Positions 1 through 6,858 of a stretch of 46,522 nucleotides of DNA are shown here, piece by piece; positions within the stretch are counted from its first letter, which is position 1; each line of letters opens with the position of its first letter. Below the pieces are notes generated by a model. The model had not been told where the DNA came from. It worked only from the letters and a program-made list of their open reading frames with translations, and ran no database searches. Made by a program: the position numbers and the translations under genes. This stretch comes from a virus: the IMG/VR virus record IMGVR_UViG_3300048091_000230, positions 1 through 46,522 of that record; one strand, given 5' to 3'.

Positions 1-60
<60 letters not shown>

Positions 61-440
61 GCGCTGAACTCCTACAGGCCGCATGGACTCTAGCTCTTAG
101 AATTTTACGTCAAATATACAGTGTTCGTAATGGCGGCTTTTTAGCCCCTAACTTTCCGGTTTTCCAGAGTTGAATTAGACACGCCGTAGAGCACATGCGC
201 ACGTGCGCAGGTCGCGATGACAAGTGCAGATCAGCTACCCAACCGGGCGTCTCCGATCGACAGGAGGCGGTGTCGGTGGGAAGCGGTGTCAGCATGGGCT
301 GAGGCAGCAACCGCATGTCCAGTGCAGGCAGTGTCGGCAGGTACAGCACAAGATTGCTGAATAGTCGCATGCATTTCGCCACCGACAGGCTGATGACCGT
401 TTCGACATCAAAAAAAGTTACATCAGACCAAAATTTCTTG
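61..440. other. left-end non-coding stretch
   Basis: I see no convincing gene here. A 146-codon minus-strand open frame (110-550) has no family resemblance, no good ribosome site and a composition unlike its neighbours. The 9-mer ATATACAGT at 114-122 recurs at 46421-46429, near the other att copy. It could be an arm-type integrase site, but this is a weak observation. Confidence 0.4.
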
Positions 441-469
441 TTGTAAATCTTTACCGAATCGGTTAAAGT
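441..469 (+). promoter_or_regulatory. promoter with palindromic operator for the XRE-immA pair
   Basis: TTGTAA (441-446) and TAAAGT (464-469) are separated by 17 bp. The spacer ends in the perfect dyad ACCGA-A-TCGGT (453-463). The placement suggests that the XRE protein encoded at 565 represses its own promoter. No experimental support is available from sequence alone. Confidence 0.6.
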
Positions 470-564
470 ACGCTCATGAGTAGTTAAGAACAAAACTAAA
501 AAGAATAAGAAACATACTGATCTGCTGTAGCCCCGACCAAGTTGCACCAAAAAAAGGAAAGAAG

Positions 565-930
565 ATGACTACGACTACTGACTTCGGAAAGGTTGTCAGG
601 ATGGCCCGCATTCAAGCCAGCGTGAAATTGAGTGAGATGGCAGTAGCACTAGATGTATCGCCGGCCTTCCTCAGCAGCCTTGAGACAGGCCGCAAACGAG
701 TGTCGAGTGAGTGGGTAGAAAAGATCGGCTCCTACCTTCGTAATGATCTCGGATTAGCAGTGCCTGACCTGGAAGCCAAAGCCGACGTATCGAACGGCTC
801 GGTGAACCTAGAAGGACTGTCTCCACAGCATCAAATGTTGGTAGCAGGATTTGCGCGGGTAAGAAAACTTGATGAGGAAACCGAAATGAAGTTCCGTGAA
901 TTACTCGAAGCAGCAGGCCGAGGTGAATAG
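565..930 (+). CDS. XRE-family HTH transcriptional regulator paired with ImmA-like peptidase
   Basis: A 121-residue DNA-binding protein. Residues about 8-60 form an XRE/Cro-type helix-turn-helix, with the recognition stretch around SPAFLSSLETGRKRVS. The C-terminal 50 residues are helical and may dimerise or contact the neighbouring peptidase. The start has a clear ribosome site (AAGGAAAGAAG) just upstream. The stop overlaps the start of the next gene by one base (TAGTG), so the two are translationally coupled. Small XRE regulators next to an ImmA/IrrE metallopeptidase occur in mobile elements, where the peptidase cleaves or inactivates the repressor. It is separate from the CI/Cro switch at 37.1-38.2 kb. 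DNA-binding role confident; target inferred from the dyad at 453-463. Confidence 0.88.
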   Translation: MTTTTDFGKVVRMARIQASVKLSEMAVALDVSPAFLSSLETGRKRVSSEWVEKIGSYLRNDLGLAVPDLEAKADVSNGSVNLEGLSPQHQMLVAGFARVRKLDEETEMKFRELLEAAGRGE

Positions 931-1478
931 TGACCAGCGACAGTTACAGATCAGGATTTCGTGTTGCAAAATCCTCGGTGCTCGAAATTCGAGCTCGTGC
1001 GATGAGCGTAAGAGACATATTGATACCGAACGGGATTCCCGACCTGGAACTCTTTGTTGAGAGTTTGGAGAATTTCGGTATCACGTACGTAGTAGTTGAA
1101 GAGGGATACCTGCCAGCTCTTGTGGAGGCATCCTGCATCCCGGATAAACGTGTTATTTATATAACGGCTTCAACGTATGATGATGTCATCCGAAACGGAG
1201 ATCGTGCGCGCTTTACGATCTTCCACGAGCTGGGGCACTTGCTCCTTGCGCACAGCCGTAATTTTCACCGAGACACGACAGTAAGCTTTCCTGTCTATGA
1301 AAATTCGGAATGGCAAGCTGACCAGTTTGCAGCAGAAATTCTGATGCCGCTCGATCAGATCCTGGCAAAGAACTTGACTGTGGCTGGGGAGCTACAGAAA
1401 GAGTTTGGTGTGTCGTACACAGCAGCATCTATCCGTCTCGCGAAGCTGCGTGGCAGACGAGAAATAAAAAACGCCTAA
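930..1478 (+). CDS. ImmA/IrrE family metallo-endopeptidase
   Basis: A 182-residue zinc peptidase of the COG2856 (ImmA/IrrE) family. The motif FHELGHLLLAH (HEXXH, residues 99-103) is followed downstream by EWQADQFAAEILMP, supplying the third ligand and the typical family C-terminal signature. It starts with GTG at 930, overlapping the XRE stop by one base, with AGGTGA just upstream. In ICEBs1 and deinococci such peptidases cleave an XRE-type repressor (ImmR, DdrO) after DNA damage. Here the partner is presumably the protein encoded at 565. The substrate and the inducing signal are inference. A small hairpin (1472-1497) covers the stop codon. Confidence 0.92.
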   Translation: MTSDSYRSGFRVAKSSVLEIRARAMSVRDILIPNGIPDLELFVESLENFGITYVVVEEGYLPALVEASCIPDKRVIYITASTYDDVIRNGDRARFTIFHELGHLLLAHSRNFHRDTTVSFPVYENSEWQADQFAAEILMPLDQILAKNLTVAGELQKEFGVSYTAASIRLAKLRGRREIKNA

Positions 1479-1497
1479 GGACGGGGGTCCGAAGGCG
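1472..1497 (+). other. hairpin over the immA stop codon
   Basis: CGCCT/AGGCG and GGAC/GTCC can pair around a GGGG loop with a two-base internal bulge. There is no following T-run, so it is not a standard terminator. It might protect the mRNA end or be chance. Confidence 0.35.
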
Positions 1498-1645
1498 CTC
1501 TTGGTAAAAGACATCCGAGCGGGGGAACCCGGTGTGTCTCTCAAGCATTGCTATACAACGAGAAGCAGAAGTTTAGATGTGAATCTGCTGTTTGGCAAGC
1601 GCGAGTTCGGTATCAAGTTCCCTGTAACTGAAGGGAGATACGCTC

Positions 1646-1753
1646 ATGAAAGCATGCGCATATCCGAAGTCAGTGCACGTACGCCAGTACACGCGCCTCC
1701 GCAAGGGGAAGCTTGAACTGGTCTGCGAGCACTGCCGCTCACCACGCAACTAA
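1646..1753 (+). CDS. very small Cys-containing protein (35 aa)
   Basis: A 35-codon frame starting ATG at 1646 with the ribosome site AAGGGAG seven bases or so upstream. It is rich in basic residues and has the spaced ligands C-E-H-C (residues about 27-30) plus an earlier Cys, reminiscent of half a zinc ribbon. I do not recognise the family. It lies between immA and another small gene on the same strand and may be co-transcribed with them. Its shortness makes it uncertain. Confidence 0.5.
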   Translation: MKACAYPKSVHVRQYTRLRKGKLELVCEHCRSPRN

Positions 1754-1815
1754 ACAGTAGTACGTACTGAAGCGGCGCAAGCCGCTTCTAACTTCACATC
1801 CTAAGGTCTTGAATT

Positions 1816-1956
1816 ATGAAAAAGTCTTCTGCACCGAAAATAGTTGTCAACCACCGTGACGCTGGCACTGGCAAGTTCGTTACTCAACGTTATGTGGATA
1901 AACATCCAAAAACTACGGTAACTGAGCATAATAAAGTTACACCAAAGCGTAAATGA
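1816..1956 (+). CDS. small conserved phage/bacterial protein (46 aa)
   Basis: A 46-residue basic protein with the central motif DAGTGKFVTQRYVDKHPKTT. I recall many near-identical small proteins in Proteobacteria with this motif, often mislabelled as transporters. It has no membrane segment, so that label is not credible. A strong intrinsic terminator follows within 10 bp, as expected for a real terminal gene. The ribosome site is poor (AAGGTCTTGAATT). Function unknown. Confidence 0.75.
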   Translation: MKKSSAPKIVVNHRDAGTGKFVTQRYVDKHPKTTVTEHNKVTPKRK

Positions 1957-1964
1957 GAAGCGAA

Positions 1965-1988
1965 GCCACCCTTGCGGTGGCTTTTTTA
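1965..1988 (+). terminator. intrinsic terminator after the left plus-strand genes
   Basis: GCCACC (1965-1970) pairs with GGTGGC (1976-1981) around CTTGC and is followed by six Ts. It ends the XRE-immA-small gene transcription unit and faces the end of imuA on the opposite strand. Confidence 0.85.
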
Positions 1989-1991
1989 TTC

Positions 1992-2756
1992 CTACGTGGC
2001 GTCGAGCATGGCTGTTTGGCGTCCCATCCCAACCGGCACGCGAGTTGGAATAGTACCCTGCTCGGCTGGCGAAAGATGACGCTGCGGCAGGAGACGGACG
2101 TTCGGTGCAGCCTGCAGCGGTAGGAATAGCGCGTCGTCTCGCGCCGGCCCCTGACGCTTCACGAACCCGATGTTGACGCCACCTGGCGCCGGCCGGATGC
2201 TCAGCCGGAGCGGCGCCGGCGACGGATCCTCCGCGGCCGCCAGCGGCCTCATCAGGAAGAACAGCGTCTCCCCATGCTGGGCGGCCAAGTGCAGGCGGCG
2301 CAGGTTTTCGGCGCGCACATGCGCCTGGCGTGCGCTGGACGCCCGATTGTCCGGCCAGAACAGCAGCGCGCCGCAGCTGCCGCTGCGCAGGACCTGCTCG
2401 GCCGCCCACAGCGAGTCCGCGGTACGCTCGGCGCGCAGCCACAAAATCGAGGACGGAGGCAGGCCCAGCCCGGCCAGCGCGATCGTTTGCGGCGCGTGTG
2501 GGGGCTGCAGGAGCACCACGCGGCGCCCTGCCACCTTCGCCAGCGCCGGCGTCAGCAAGCGCATCTCGCCGATCCCGGGCTGCTGCACCAGCAGGTCGAC
2601 CATAGTCCCGACTGGCCAGCCCCCACCAGGAAGCTGATTCGACAGAACCATGTGACCTGTGTCGATGCAGCGCGTGTGCCCGCGCGCGAGCTGGGATGCG
2701 CGCCAGAGCGCTGGGTGAATCGCATTGAGAGCGGGCGCCGCAATTGCTGGGTTCAT
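1992..2756 (-). CDS. imuA: ImuA-like SOS/translesion-synthesis accessory protein
   Basis: A 254-residue RecA-fold protein of the ImuA (SulA-related) family. The N-terminal part contains LWRASQLARG and LSNQLPGGGWPVGTMVDLL, followed by a degenerate P-loop (QQPGIGEMRLL). Typical chromosomal imuA sits in an imuA-imuB-dnaE2 cassette and helps error-prone repair polymerases. Here neither imuB nor dnaE2 follows; the gene stands alone. The start at 2756 was chosen over the far upstream frame opening because it lies just after a promoter with a textbook LexA box. It is convergent with the small gene ending at 1956. Family assignment is good; role in a phage is inference. Confidence 0.85.
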   Translation of the reverse strand: MNPAIAAPALNAIHPALWRASQLARGHTRCIDTGHMVLSNQLPGGGWPVGTMVDLLVQQPGIGEMRLLTPALAKVAGRRVVLLQPPHAPQTIALAGLGLPPSSILWLRAERTADSLWAAEQVLRSGSCGALLFWPDNRASSARQAHVRAENLRRLHLAAQHGETLFFLMRPLAAAEDPSPAPLRLSIRPAPGGVNIGFVKRQGPARDDALFLPLQAAPNVRLLPQRHLSPAEQGTIPTRVPVGMGRQTAMLDAT

Positions 2757-2768
2757 GTTGACTTCCCG

Positions 2769-2797
2769 AAATACTGTATGAATGTACAGTATATCAA
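2769..2797 (-). promoter_or_regulatory. SOS promoter with LexA box upstream of imuA
   Basis: CTGTATGAATGTACAG at 2774-2789 fits the CTGT-N8-ACAG LexA-box pattern. It lies between a minus-strand -35 TTGATA (2797-2792) and a weak -10 GTATTT (2774-2769) with a 17-bp spacer, so LexA binding would block RNA polymerase. The imuA start codon is 13 bp further down. Confidence 0.85.
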
Positions 2798-2933
2798 GTC
2801 CGCACGAGCTTGGGGTGTCGTTTAAACAATGGCGGCGCTGACGCTTGACATAGCGCGTGCTCGTCGTTGACTGCAACCAAGTTGCCGTAGAGTTAAGTCT
2901 GCGACCATGCCTCATCACTACAACGGAGGTATC

Positions 2934-3374
2934 ATGGGTGCAAGCATTTATCAGGGCGACATCAGTACGCTGGAAGGCAAGCCGCCCTATCGAGATGGCG
3001 AATGCGTAGCGCTCGTGCAGGCCGTGACAAACGTCGGCCAGACCGGCGGATGGCGCCCCGGGCCACGCGTAGTCGACCTTCTCTACCTGCCTCAGGGAAC
3101 GGTGATCGCCAATTTTGTCTTCGACGAGCACGGCGTGGGTAGATTCCCCAACAGGCACGGTTTCCATGCCGCGCTATTCCAGCGGTTCGGTGCTCGTAAT
3201 GCCGACGGACGAGCCGTGCGCATCCATGTCATCGACCAGTTCAAAGGCCGCAAGCCCAAGAACAGAGTCGCCAGCCGGCCAATCGACTCGTACGGTGAAA
3301 GAACGCATGCTCAGGGAAACGCGATCAGCGAGTGCGACAACGCCGACCAATTCTATGTTGTAGTGCGGCTATGA
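2934..3374 (+). CDS. BPSL0067-family protein, putative cysteine amidase effector
   Basis: A 146-residue protein resembling the BPSL0067 family, which I recall as having a papain/NlpC-P60-like fold similar to type VI amidase effectors. The expected pattern is visible: DGECVALVQAVT with a catalytic-type Cys in the N-terminal third, GTVIANF, a HGFHAALF segment carrying the His, and HVIDQFKG. No signal peptide is present. The start at 2934 was chosen because GGAGG lies six bases upstream; the earlier ATG at 2907 has no such site. The stop overlaps the following exported gene (ATGA). Peptidoglycan cleavage is inference. Confidence 0.75.
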   Translation: MGASIYQGDISTLEGKPPYRDGECVALVQAVTNVGQTGGWRPGPRVVDLLYLPQGTVIANFVFDEHGVGRFPNRHGFHAALFQRFGARNADGRAVRIHVIDQFKGRKPKNRVASRPIDSYGERTHAQGNAISECDNADQFYVVVRL

Positions 3375-3712
3375 GGCTGGCGTTTGCCCTGATCATGGCC
3401 TGCGGATCAGCGACCGCCGAAGAAGCAAGTTGCCCACAGGCTGCTGGCGGCGCGCCGCTCATGGCCGCCGCAATCCGTGTCGGGCCAGCAAGCGACCGCG
3501 TCGAGCTGGCCGGCGGCGATGCGCGCGACACTGCAGGCGGTTACGAAATCGCCTACCGATTCCCGGGCCATGAGATCAAGTGGCTGGCGTGCTTTTACGG
3601 TAAGGACGGAACCGTCGAAAAGTTCCAGCGCTTGAGCGAGCGGTCGACCGAGTGCAGGCTGAAGGTGGTCGAGTCCAGGCGACGCGTGGCAGCCGGGATG
3701 ACGTGCAAGTGA
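3371..3712 (+). CDS. STY0301-like exported protein, putative immunity partner
   Basis: A 113-residue protein with an N-terminal signal peptide (MRLAFALIMACGSATAEE) and a mature part with paired cysteines. Segments CPQAAGG and WLACFYGKDG resemble the STY0301 family, which I recall as being encoded beside BPSL0067-type amidases. It begins with ATG at 3371, overlapping the previous stop by four bases. A periplasmic location fits an immunity protein against a cell-wall amidase. The family call is by eye on short motifs, so moderate confidence. Confidence 0.65.
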   Translation: MRLAFALIMACGSATAEEASCPQAAGGAPLMAAAIRVGPASDRVELAGGDARDTAGGYEIAYRFPGHEIKWLACFYGKDGTVEKFQRLSERSTECRLKVVESRRRVAAGMTCK

Positions 3713-3900
3713 ATCAGCGCGTCGACCTGATCACCGCCAGCCGCGTAGACCTGGTGCTGATCCTGCTGCCGATCATCACCTGGTGGGATGCGGCCTGGTC
3801 CTTGGCCGAAAACGACGTGCCGCTCGAGGTAGCGTCGCGCGTGCTGGCGCTGCCGGGCGCGCGGCGCGCCGTTCGCACTTACTTACCGGGTGCTGGCTGA
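3709..3900 (+). CDS. small hypothetical protein (63 aa)
   Basis: Starts GTG at 3709, overlapping the previous stop (GTGA), which suggests translational coupling within the amidase/immunity cluster. It has a hydrophobic stretch VDLVLILLPIITWW near residue 14-27 and an arginine-rich C-terminal half. It could be a membrane-associated accessory to the pair. Its end overlaps by 22 bp the convergent small gene at 3879-4013. No family recognised. Confidence 0.5.
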   Translation: MNQRVDLITASRVDLVLILLPIITWWDAAWSLAENDVPLEVASRVLALPGARRAVRTYLPGAG

Positions 3901-4013
3901 GCCGCCAAAGCGGGGGTGGGCGCCGATGCTGGCGGCACGATGACTGGCCGGCCGTCGACCACGCGCAACACCAGGTCGGGCTCACGGCCGGGGATGATGA
4001 CGTGCAGCTCCAT
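3879..4013 (-). CDS. small hypothetical protein at end of lysis operon (44 aa)
   Basis: A 44-codon frame beginning ATG at 4013, sharing one base with the stop of the DUF1353 gene (TGATG), typical of translational coupling. The sequence MELHVIIPGREPDLVLRVVDGRPVIV looks like folded beta-strand protein, followed by a Pro/Ala-rich tail. No function recognised. Confidence 0.5.
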   Translation of the reverse strand: MELHVIIPGREPDLVLRVVDGRPVIVPPASAPTPALAAQPAPGK

Positions 4014-4414
4014 CACGCCACCGGCACGGGGTCCGGCTCCCAATGCGAGCCACCGCCGAGTCGCACCCCCGCGTAGATCGCCCAGGCTTTCCACTTCGGC
4101 ACGCCAGTGCGCAGGCACGCTTCGTACAGCATGTCGTCAGCGACCGCGCGCGGCACCGTGTGCATGTTGTAGATGAAGTCGTGCGGTACTGCCGGCTGCT
4201 GCGCGCAATCGCCGAGCAGCGCGAGCGCCAGTCGCGGGAAGCTGGCCAGGTCGGTCACGAAGCCGGCCGGCACGTCGACCAGACCAGCGACGTCGGACTG
4301 GTAGCGGAAGCGCGCCAGTACGCGCCAGAGCTGGCGGCCGGCGCGCGTCAGCAGCGGCTGGCCCTGCAGGTCGCGCATCAGCTCCAGCTGGAGCGGATCG
4401 AGGAATGCGCTCAT
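4013..4414 (-). CDS. DUF1353 family phage protein
   Basis: A 133-residue protein matching the DUF1353 pattern: VPAGFVTDLASFPRLAL, then AVPHDFIYNMH, RAVADDMLYEACLRTG and a C-terminal YAGVRLGG. DUF1353 proteins are common in late regions of tailed phages; their function is unknown. The start at 4414 overlaps the preceding stop (ATGA), which places it in the lysis-region operon. Some members lie next to endolysins, which might suggest a cell-wall-related role, but nothing in this sequence proves it. Confidence 0.85.
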   Translation of the reverse strand: MSAFLDPLQLELMRDLQGQPLLTRAGRQLWRVLARFRYQSDVAGLVDVPAGFVTDLASFPRLALALLGDCAQQPAVPHDFIYNMHTVPRAVADDMLYEACLRTGVPKWKAWAIYAGVRLGGGSHWEPDPVPVA

Positions 4415-4686
4415 TTCGCAGCAGCGGCGTCCGCCGCGTTCATGGCCGCCCACTGGTCGTGGGTTGACTGGATGCCGCGTCCGATGCTGGCGAACAGGCT
4501 GGCCAACTGGTCTGCCGGCAGGATGCCGGCCTGCTGCAGCTGGGTGGCGGACTGGAGCAGCTGCAGCGCGACCGGCGCCAGCGCGACGACGGCAGCGACT
4601 TTCGGATCGGTGGCGACCAGCGCTGGCGCGAGCGCGGCCGCGGTCTGGATGGCGGTGCCGACAACGGTTTGGGTTTGGGTAGTCAT
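4411..4686 (-). CDS. small Ala/Gln-rich late protein
   Basis: A 91-residue protein with a hydrophobic central segment (VAAVVALAPVALQLL) flanked by Ala, Gln and Thr. A strong ribosome site (AGGAGAAG) precedes the ATG at 4686. It sits between the membrane/lipoprotein gene and the DUF1353 gene with a coupled downstream overlap. It may be a small virion or holin-like protein; I do not recognise the family. Confidence 0.7.
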   Translation of the reverse strand: MTTQTQTVVGTAIQTAAALAPALVATDPKVAAVVALAPVALQLLQSATQLQQAGILPADQLASLFASIGRGIQSTHDQWAAMNAADAAAAK

Positions 4687-4688
4687 GA

Positions 4689-5219
4689 TCACTTCTCCTG
4701 GTGTGCGAGTTCGAGGATGGTCAAAGTCGTGACGGCGGCCGTTACCTGCTGGGTTGCCGCCGTCGCATCGGTCGGCAGGGGGCCGGTGCAGATCGGCGTG
4801 ACCTGGCTGTCGAGCAGCGTTACCTGGTCGATCTGCGGTTTGCTCAGCTGGCCGGCACGGCGCAGCTCGAGGGCACCGGCGAACGCCACGCCATACGCGG
4901 CGCAGGCCTCGGTGTAGTTGACCTGGGTCGTCTGGGTGGGCGTCTGGACCTGGCCAGGAACAGCGCAGCCGGCCAGGAAGAGGATGACGCCCAGCGCCAC
5001 AATCGCCAGCAAACCCGGGCGGGCGTGCCCTCCCTGGCGGTCCAGCGGCGCCGGCGCGCTGCTCCGACCATCCGCCAGGTGGTAGACGCCCAAGCCGGCC
5101 AGCGCCAGCTTGATGCAGCTGATGATGTCGCCGGTATCGGGCACCTTGCACACAACCAGCGTGATCCAGGTGAAAAACAGCAGGATGCCGATGAAAAGCT
5201 TGATGTACGTATTTTTCAC
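4689..5219 (-). CDS. membrane/lipoprotein in lysis region, possibly fused holin-like and Rz1-like parts
   Basis: A 176-residue frame starting GTG at 5219, overlapping the HNH stop (GTGA). Residues 8-24 form one membrane segment, residues 35-48 are a weaker one, and residues 70-84 (LLAIVALGVILFLAG) end in a lipobox-like LAGC. The first 65 residues look like a small two-span membrane protein. The part from residue 70 looks like a separate phage outer-membrane lipoprotein, and a TTG at 5012 could be its own start. It may thus be a fusion, or two nested products acting as holin/spanin parts. Assignment is from topology and position only. Confidence 0.6.
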   Translation of the reverse strand: MKNTYIKLFIGILLFFTWITLVVCKVPDTGDIISCIKLALAGLGVYHLADGRSSAPAPLDRQGGHARPGLLAIVALGVILFLAGCAVPGQVQTPTQTTQVNYTEACAAYGVAFAGALELRRAGQLSKPQIDQVTLLDSQVTPICTGPLPTDATAATQQVTAAVTTLTILELAHQEK

Positions 5220-5593
5220 TGCGTGGTTCCTTCAGGGGTTGGTAGAGCGAGGGGACGGGTTTTCAGCTTGCGCTGCCAGGTCGCGGCGTCGTCGACGACC
5301 GTCGGGTTAAACGCCTTGAAATTGCCGAGGTGGCCGACGAACAGGTGGCAGTTCACGCCACCGCGGTTCGCTTCGCACAGCGTGATCAGGTTGGCGGGGT
5401 CGAGCTCGAGCGCCGGGTCGAGGTGGAACGGCTTGCGGTGGTGTACCTCGAGCTTCTCGACGCCTCCGCAGACTTCGCAAGCAGGATGCGCGGCGAGGTG
5501 CGCGGCGCGCACGCGCGGCCAGCTGCCGGACCGACGCGCCAGGAGCGGATGCTTTCCCTGCAGGGCGCCGACGATGTGCTTGACGATGCTCAT
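5216..5593 (-). CDS. HNH endonuclease
   Basis: A 125-residue HNH nuclease. CEVCGG supplies the first zinc pair, EVHHRKPFH the HH core, NLITLCEANRGGVNCH the Asn and the second zinc pair, and FVGH the distal His. Phage HNH proteins often act with terminase during packaging, but those usually lie beside the terminase genes. This one is within the lysis operon, overlapping the endolysin stop and the next start by four bases each. Nuclease fold is confident; substrate unknown. Confidence 0.88.
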   Translation of the reverse strand: MSIVKHIVGALQGKHPLLARRSGSWPRVRAAHLAAHPACEVCGGVEKLEVHHRKPFHLDPALELDPANLITLCEANRGGVNCHLFVGHLGNFKAFNPTVVDDAATWQRKLKTRPLALPTPEGTTQ

Positions 5594-6045
5594 GGCTGAA
5601 CCTGGTCGTAGAGCGCGAGGCTCCGGTCGCCGATGATCTTGATCAGCTTTTTGGCATAGTCCGGATCCGTGGCGTAGCCAGCGGCCTGCAGCGCGCGCGC
5701 CCAGCCAGCGCCGTCGCGCTCCTTGAAGCACGGCCGGTAGCGCGGGTTCGCCTGCAGGAATTTGGCGTGGTCGAGCATGCTGTCGAGCCAGCTCGAGTAG
5801 GCGCGAAAGCGATCCGACAGCTGCACGTTCTGCCCGCTCAGATGTTCGTGCGTCACAACGGCCACCGAGGTACCCTTCCAGCTCGGGTCCGCTTTGATGC
5901 CGAACAGGTTGCAGCCGGGTGTACGTTCTCCCCACCCCGACTCGAGCGCGGCCTGGGCCAGGATGATGGATGCCGGGATGCCGGTCTTGCGCTGGCAGTC
6001 TTGAGCAGCGCCGCCCAGCATGCGGAGGAAGGCGCTAGGAGGCAT
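5590..6045 (-). CDS. glucosaminidase-domain endolysin (FlgJ-like)
   Basis: A 151-residue peptidoglycan hydrolase of the FlgJ/LytD glucosaminidase family. AQAALESGWGER carries the catalytic Glu35, followed by CNLFGIKADPSWKG and the conserved FRAYSSWLDSMLDHAKFL. It lacks a signal peptide, so access to the wall depends on the holin encoded just upstream, whose stop it overlaps by 11 bp. It should cleave the glycan strand at lysis. The length is that of a single catalytic domain without a binding module. Confidence 0.9.
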   Translation of the reverse strand: MPPSAFLRMLGGAAQDCQRKTGIPASIILAQAALESGWGERTPGCNLFGIKADPSWKGTSVAVVTHEHLSGQNVQLSDRFRAYSSWLDSMLDHAKFLQANPRYRPCFKERDGAGWARALQAAGYATDPDYAKKLIKIIGDRSLALYDQVQP

Positions 6046-6241
6046 GTTGACCCCGCTTTCCCCGGCGCTTCTTCATCCGGTCGACCAGCAGGAAGATCAT
6101 CTGCATGACGATAAAGATGCCAGTCAAACCAGAAACCCACTTCTCGACCGGCAATCCGATCAGATAGACCCAGGCCGAATACACGAGGCCTGGCATGGAC
6201 GTGGCGGCCACTCCGGCCGCCGTGTCAGTGTTATGGAGCAT
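6035..6241 (-). CDS. holin
   Basis: A 68-residue membrane protein with two hydrophobic segments (about 17-30 and 38-54) and a strongly basic C-terminus (RMKKRRGKR), as usual in small class II holins. It is directly upstream of and overlaps the endolysin. Position and topology support the call; there is no sequence-specific motif. Confidence 0.75.
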   Translation of the reverse strand: MLHNTDTAAGVAATSMPGLVYSAWVYLIGLPVEKWVSGLTGIFIVMQMIFLLVDRMKKRRGKRGQHAS

Positions 6242-6254
6242 TGCTGCCCTTTCA

Positions 6255-6282
6255 GGAAAAGAAAAAGCCGCCCGGAGGCGGC
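6255..6282 (-). terminator. intrinsic terminator between tail fibre genes and lysis operon
   Basis: On the minus strand GCCGCC/GGCGGC (6282-6267) pairs around a four-base loop and is followed by TTTTTCTTTTC. It lies between the tail-fibre assembly gene and the holin, so lysis genes would be reduced relative to structural genes unless antitermination operates. Confidence 0.75.
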
Positions 6283-6304
6283 CTGCTGCTGCGTGGTGGA
6301 CGGA

Positions 6305-6850
6305 TCAATCAGTCCAAACGATCGCGGACACCGCCGCCGCGTCGGCTGCGGCATTCACCGCGTCTTCGTATTTCTGGCGCTTACCGATCAGGGCGCCGGC
6401 CGCCGCCGAGTAGTTCACAGAATTGGCGATGACGCGACTCGCGAGGTCGGCGACGGCGATGCCGCGCGCGGCGGCCATCGCGGACAGCAGCGGCGTCCAA
6501 GCGGTCTTGTCGGCGGTGTATGCGACGGCTTCCGACTTCTGGTCGAACCAGCTCTGGATTTCATCCAGGGGATAGCCGGCCTTCACGACGCTCATGCGGT
6601 CCGAGAATGCTGCTGACAATTCTGCGAGCTTCACCGCCTTGATCTCGTCCAGCGTCCACAGGGAACGTGGATCGATCGCGACTGGGGCGCCTTCGGTGCT
6701 TGGCATGATGACGTGACCCGCTGCCTGCGCTGCAAGAAGAGCTGCGTGCTGGTCATCGCCTATTTCAATCACATCTGCCGGCAGCCCTTCGCCATAGTCG
6801 ATGTTGTTGGAATAAAAGCCTTTCGTGCTCGGGGAATATCGAATGGTCAT
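6305..6850 (-). CDS. tail fibre assembly-like protein (DUF4376-type C-terminus)
   Basis: A 181-residue protein that ends the tail operon directly after the fibre gene. The N-terminus IRYSPSTKGFY resembles phage tail fibre assembly proteins. The C-terminal half (WTLDEIKAVKLAELSAAF ... YTADKTAWTPLL) resembles DUF4376-type helical domains found on fibre-associated proteins. It probably acts as a fibre chaperone or a minor fibre part. Family resemblance is by eye. Confidence 0.7.
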   Translation of the reverse strand: MTIRYSPSTKGFYSNNIDYGEGLPADVIEIGDDQHAALLAAQAAGHVIMPSTEGAPVAIDPRSLWTLDEIKAVKLAELSAAFSDRMSVVKAGYPLDEIQSWFDQKSEAVAYTADKTAWTPLLSAMAAARGIAVADLASRVIANSVNYSAAAGALIGKRQKYEDAVNAAADAAAVSAIVWTD

Positions 6851-6858
6851 GGCTGTCC

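Noticed and set aside
110-550. 146-codon minus-strand open frame at the left end
   Set aside because: No family resemblance, poor start context, and it covers the likely promoter and operator of the XRE gene.
1501-1716. 71-codon frame between immA and the small genes
   Set aside because: It overlaps the better-supported 35-aa gene at 1646 in another frame and lacks a ribosome site.
1801-2442. 213-codon minus-strand frame covering the end of imuA and the terminator
   Set aside because: Runs through the 1965 terminator and is out of frame with imuA; composition is that of a shadow.
2170-2825. Several plus-strand open frames opposite imuA
   Set aside because: High-GC shadows of imuA; none shows family features.
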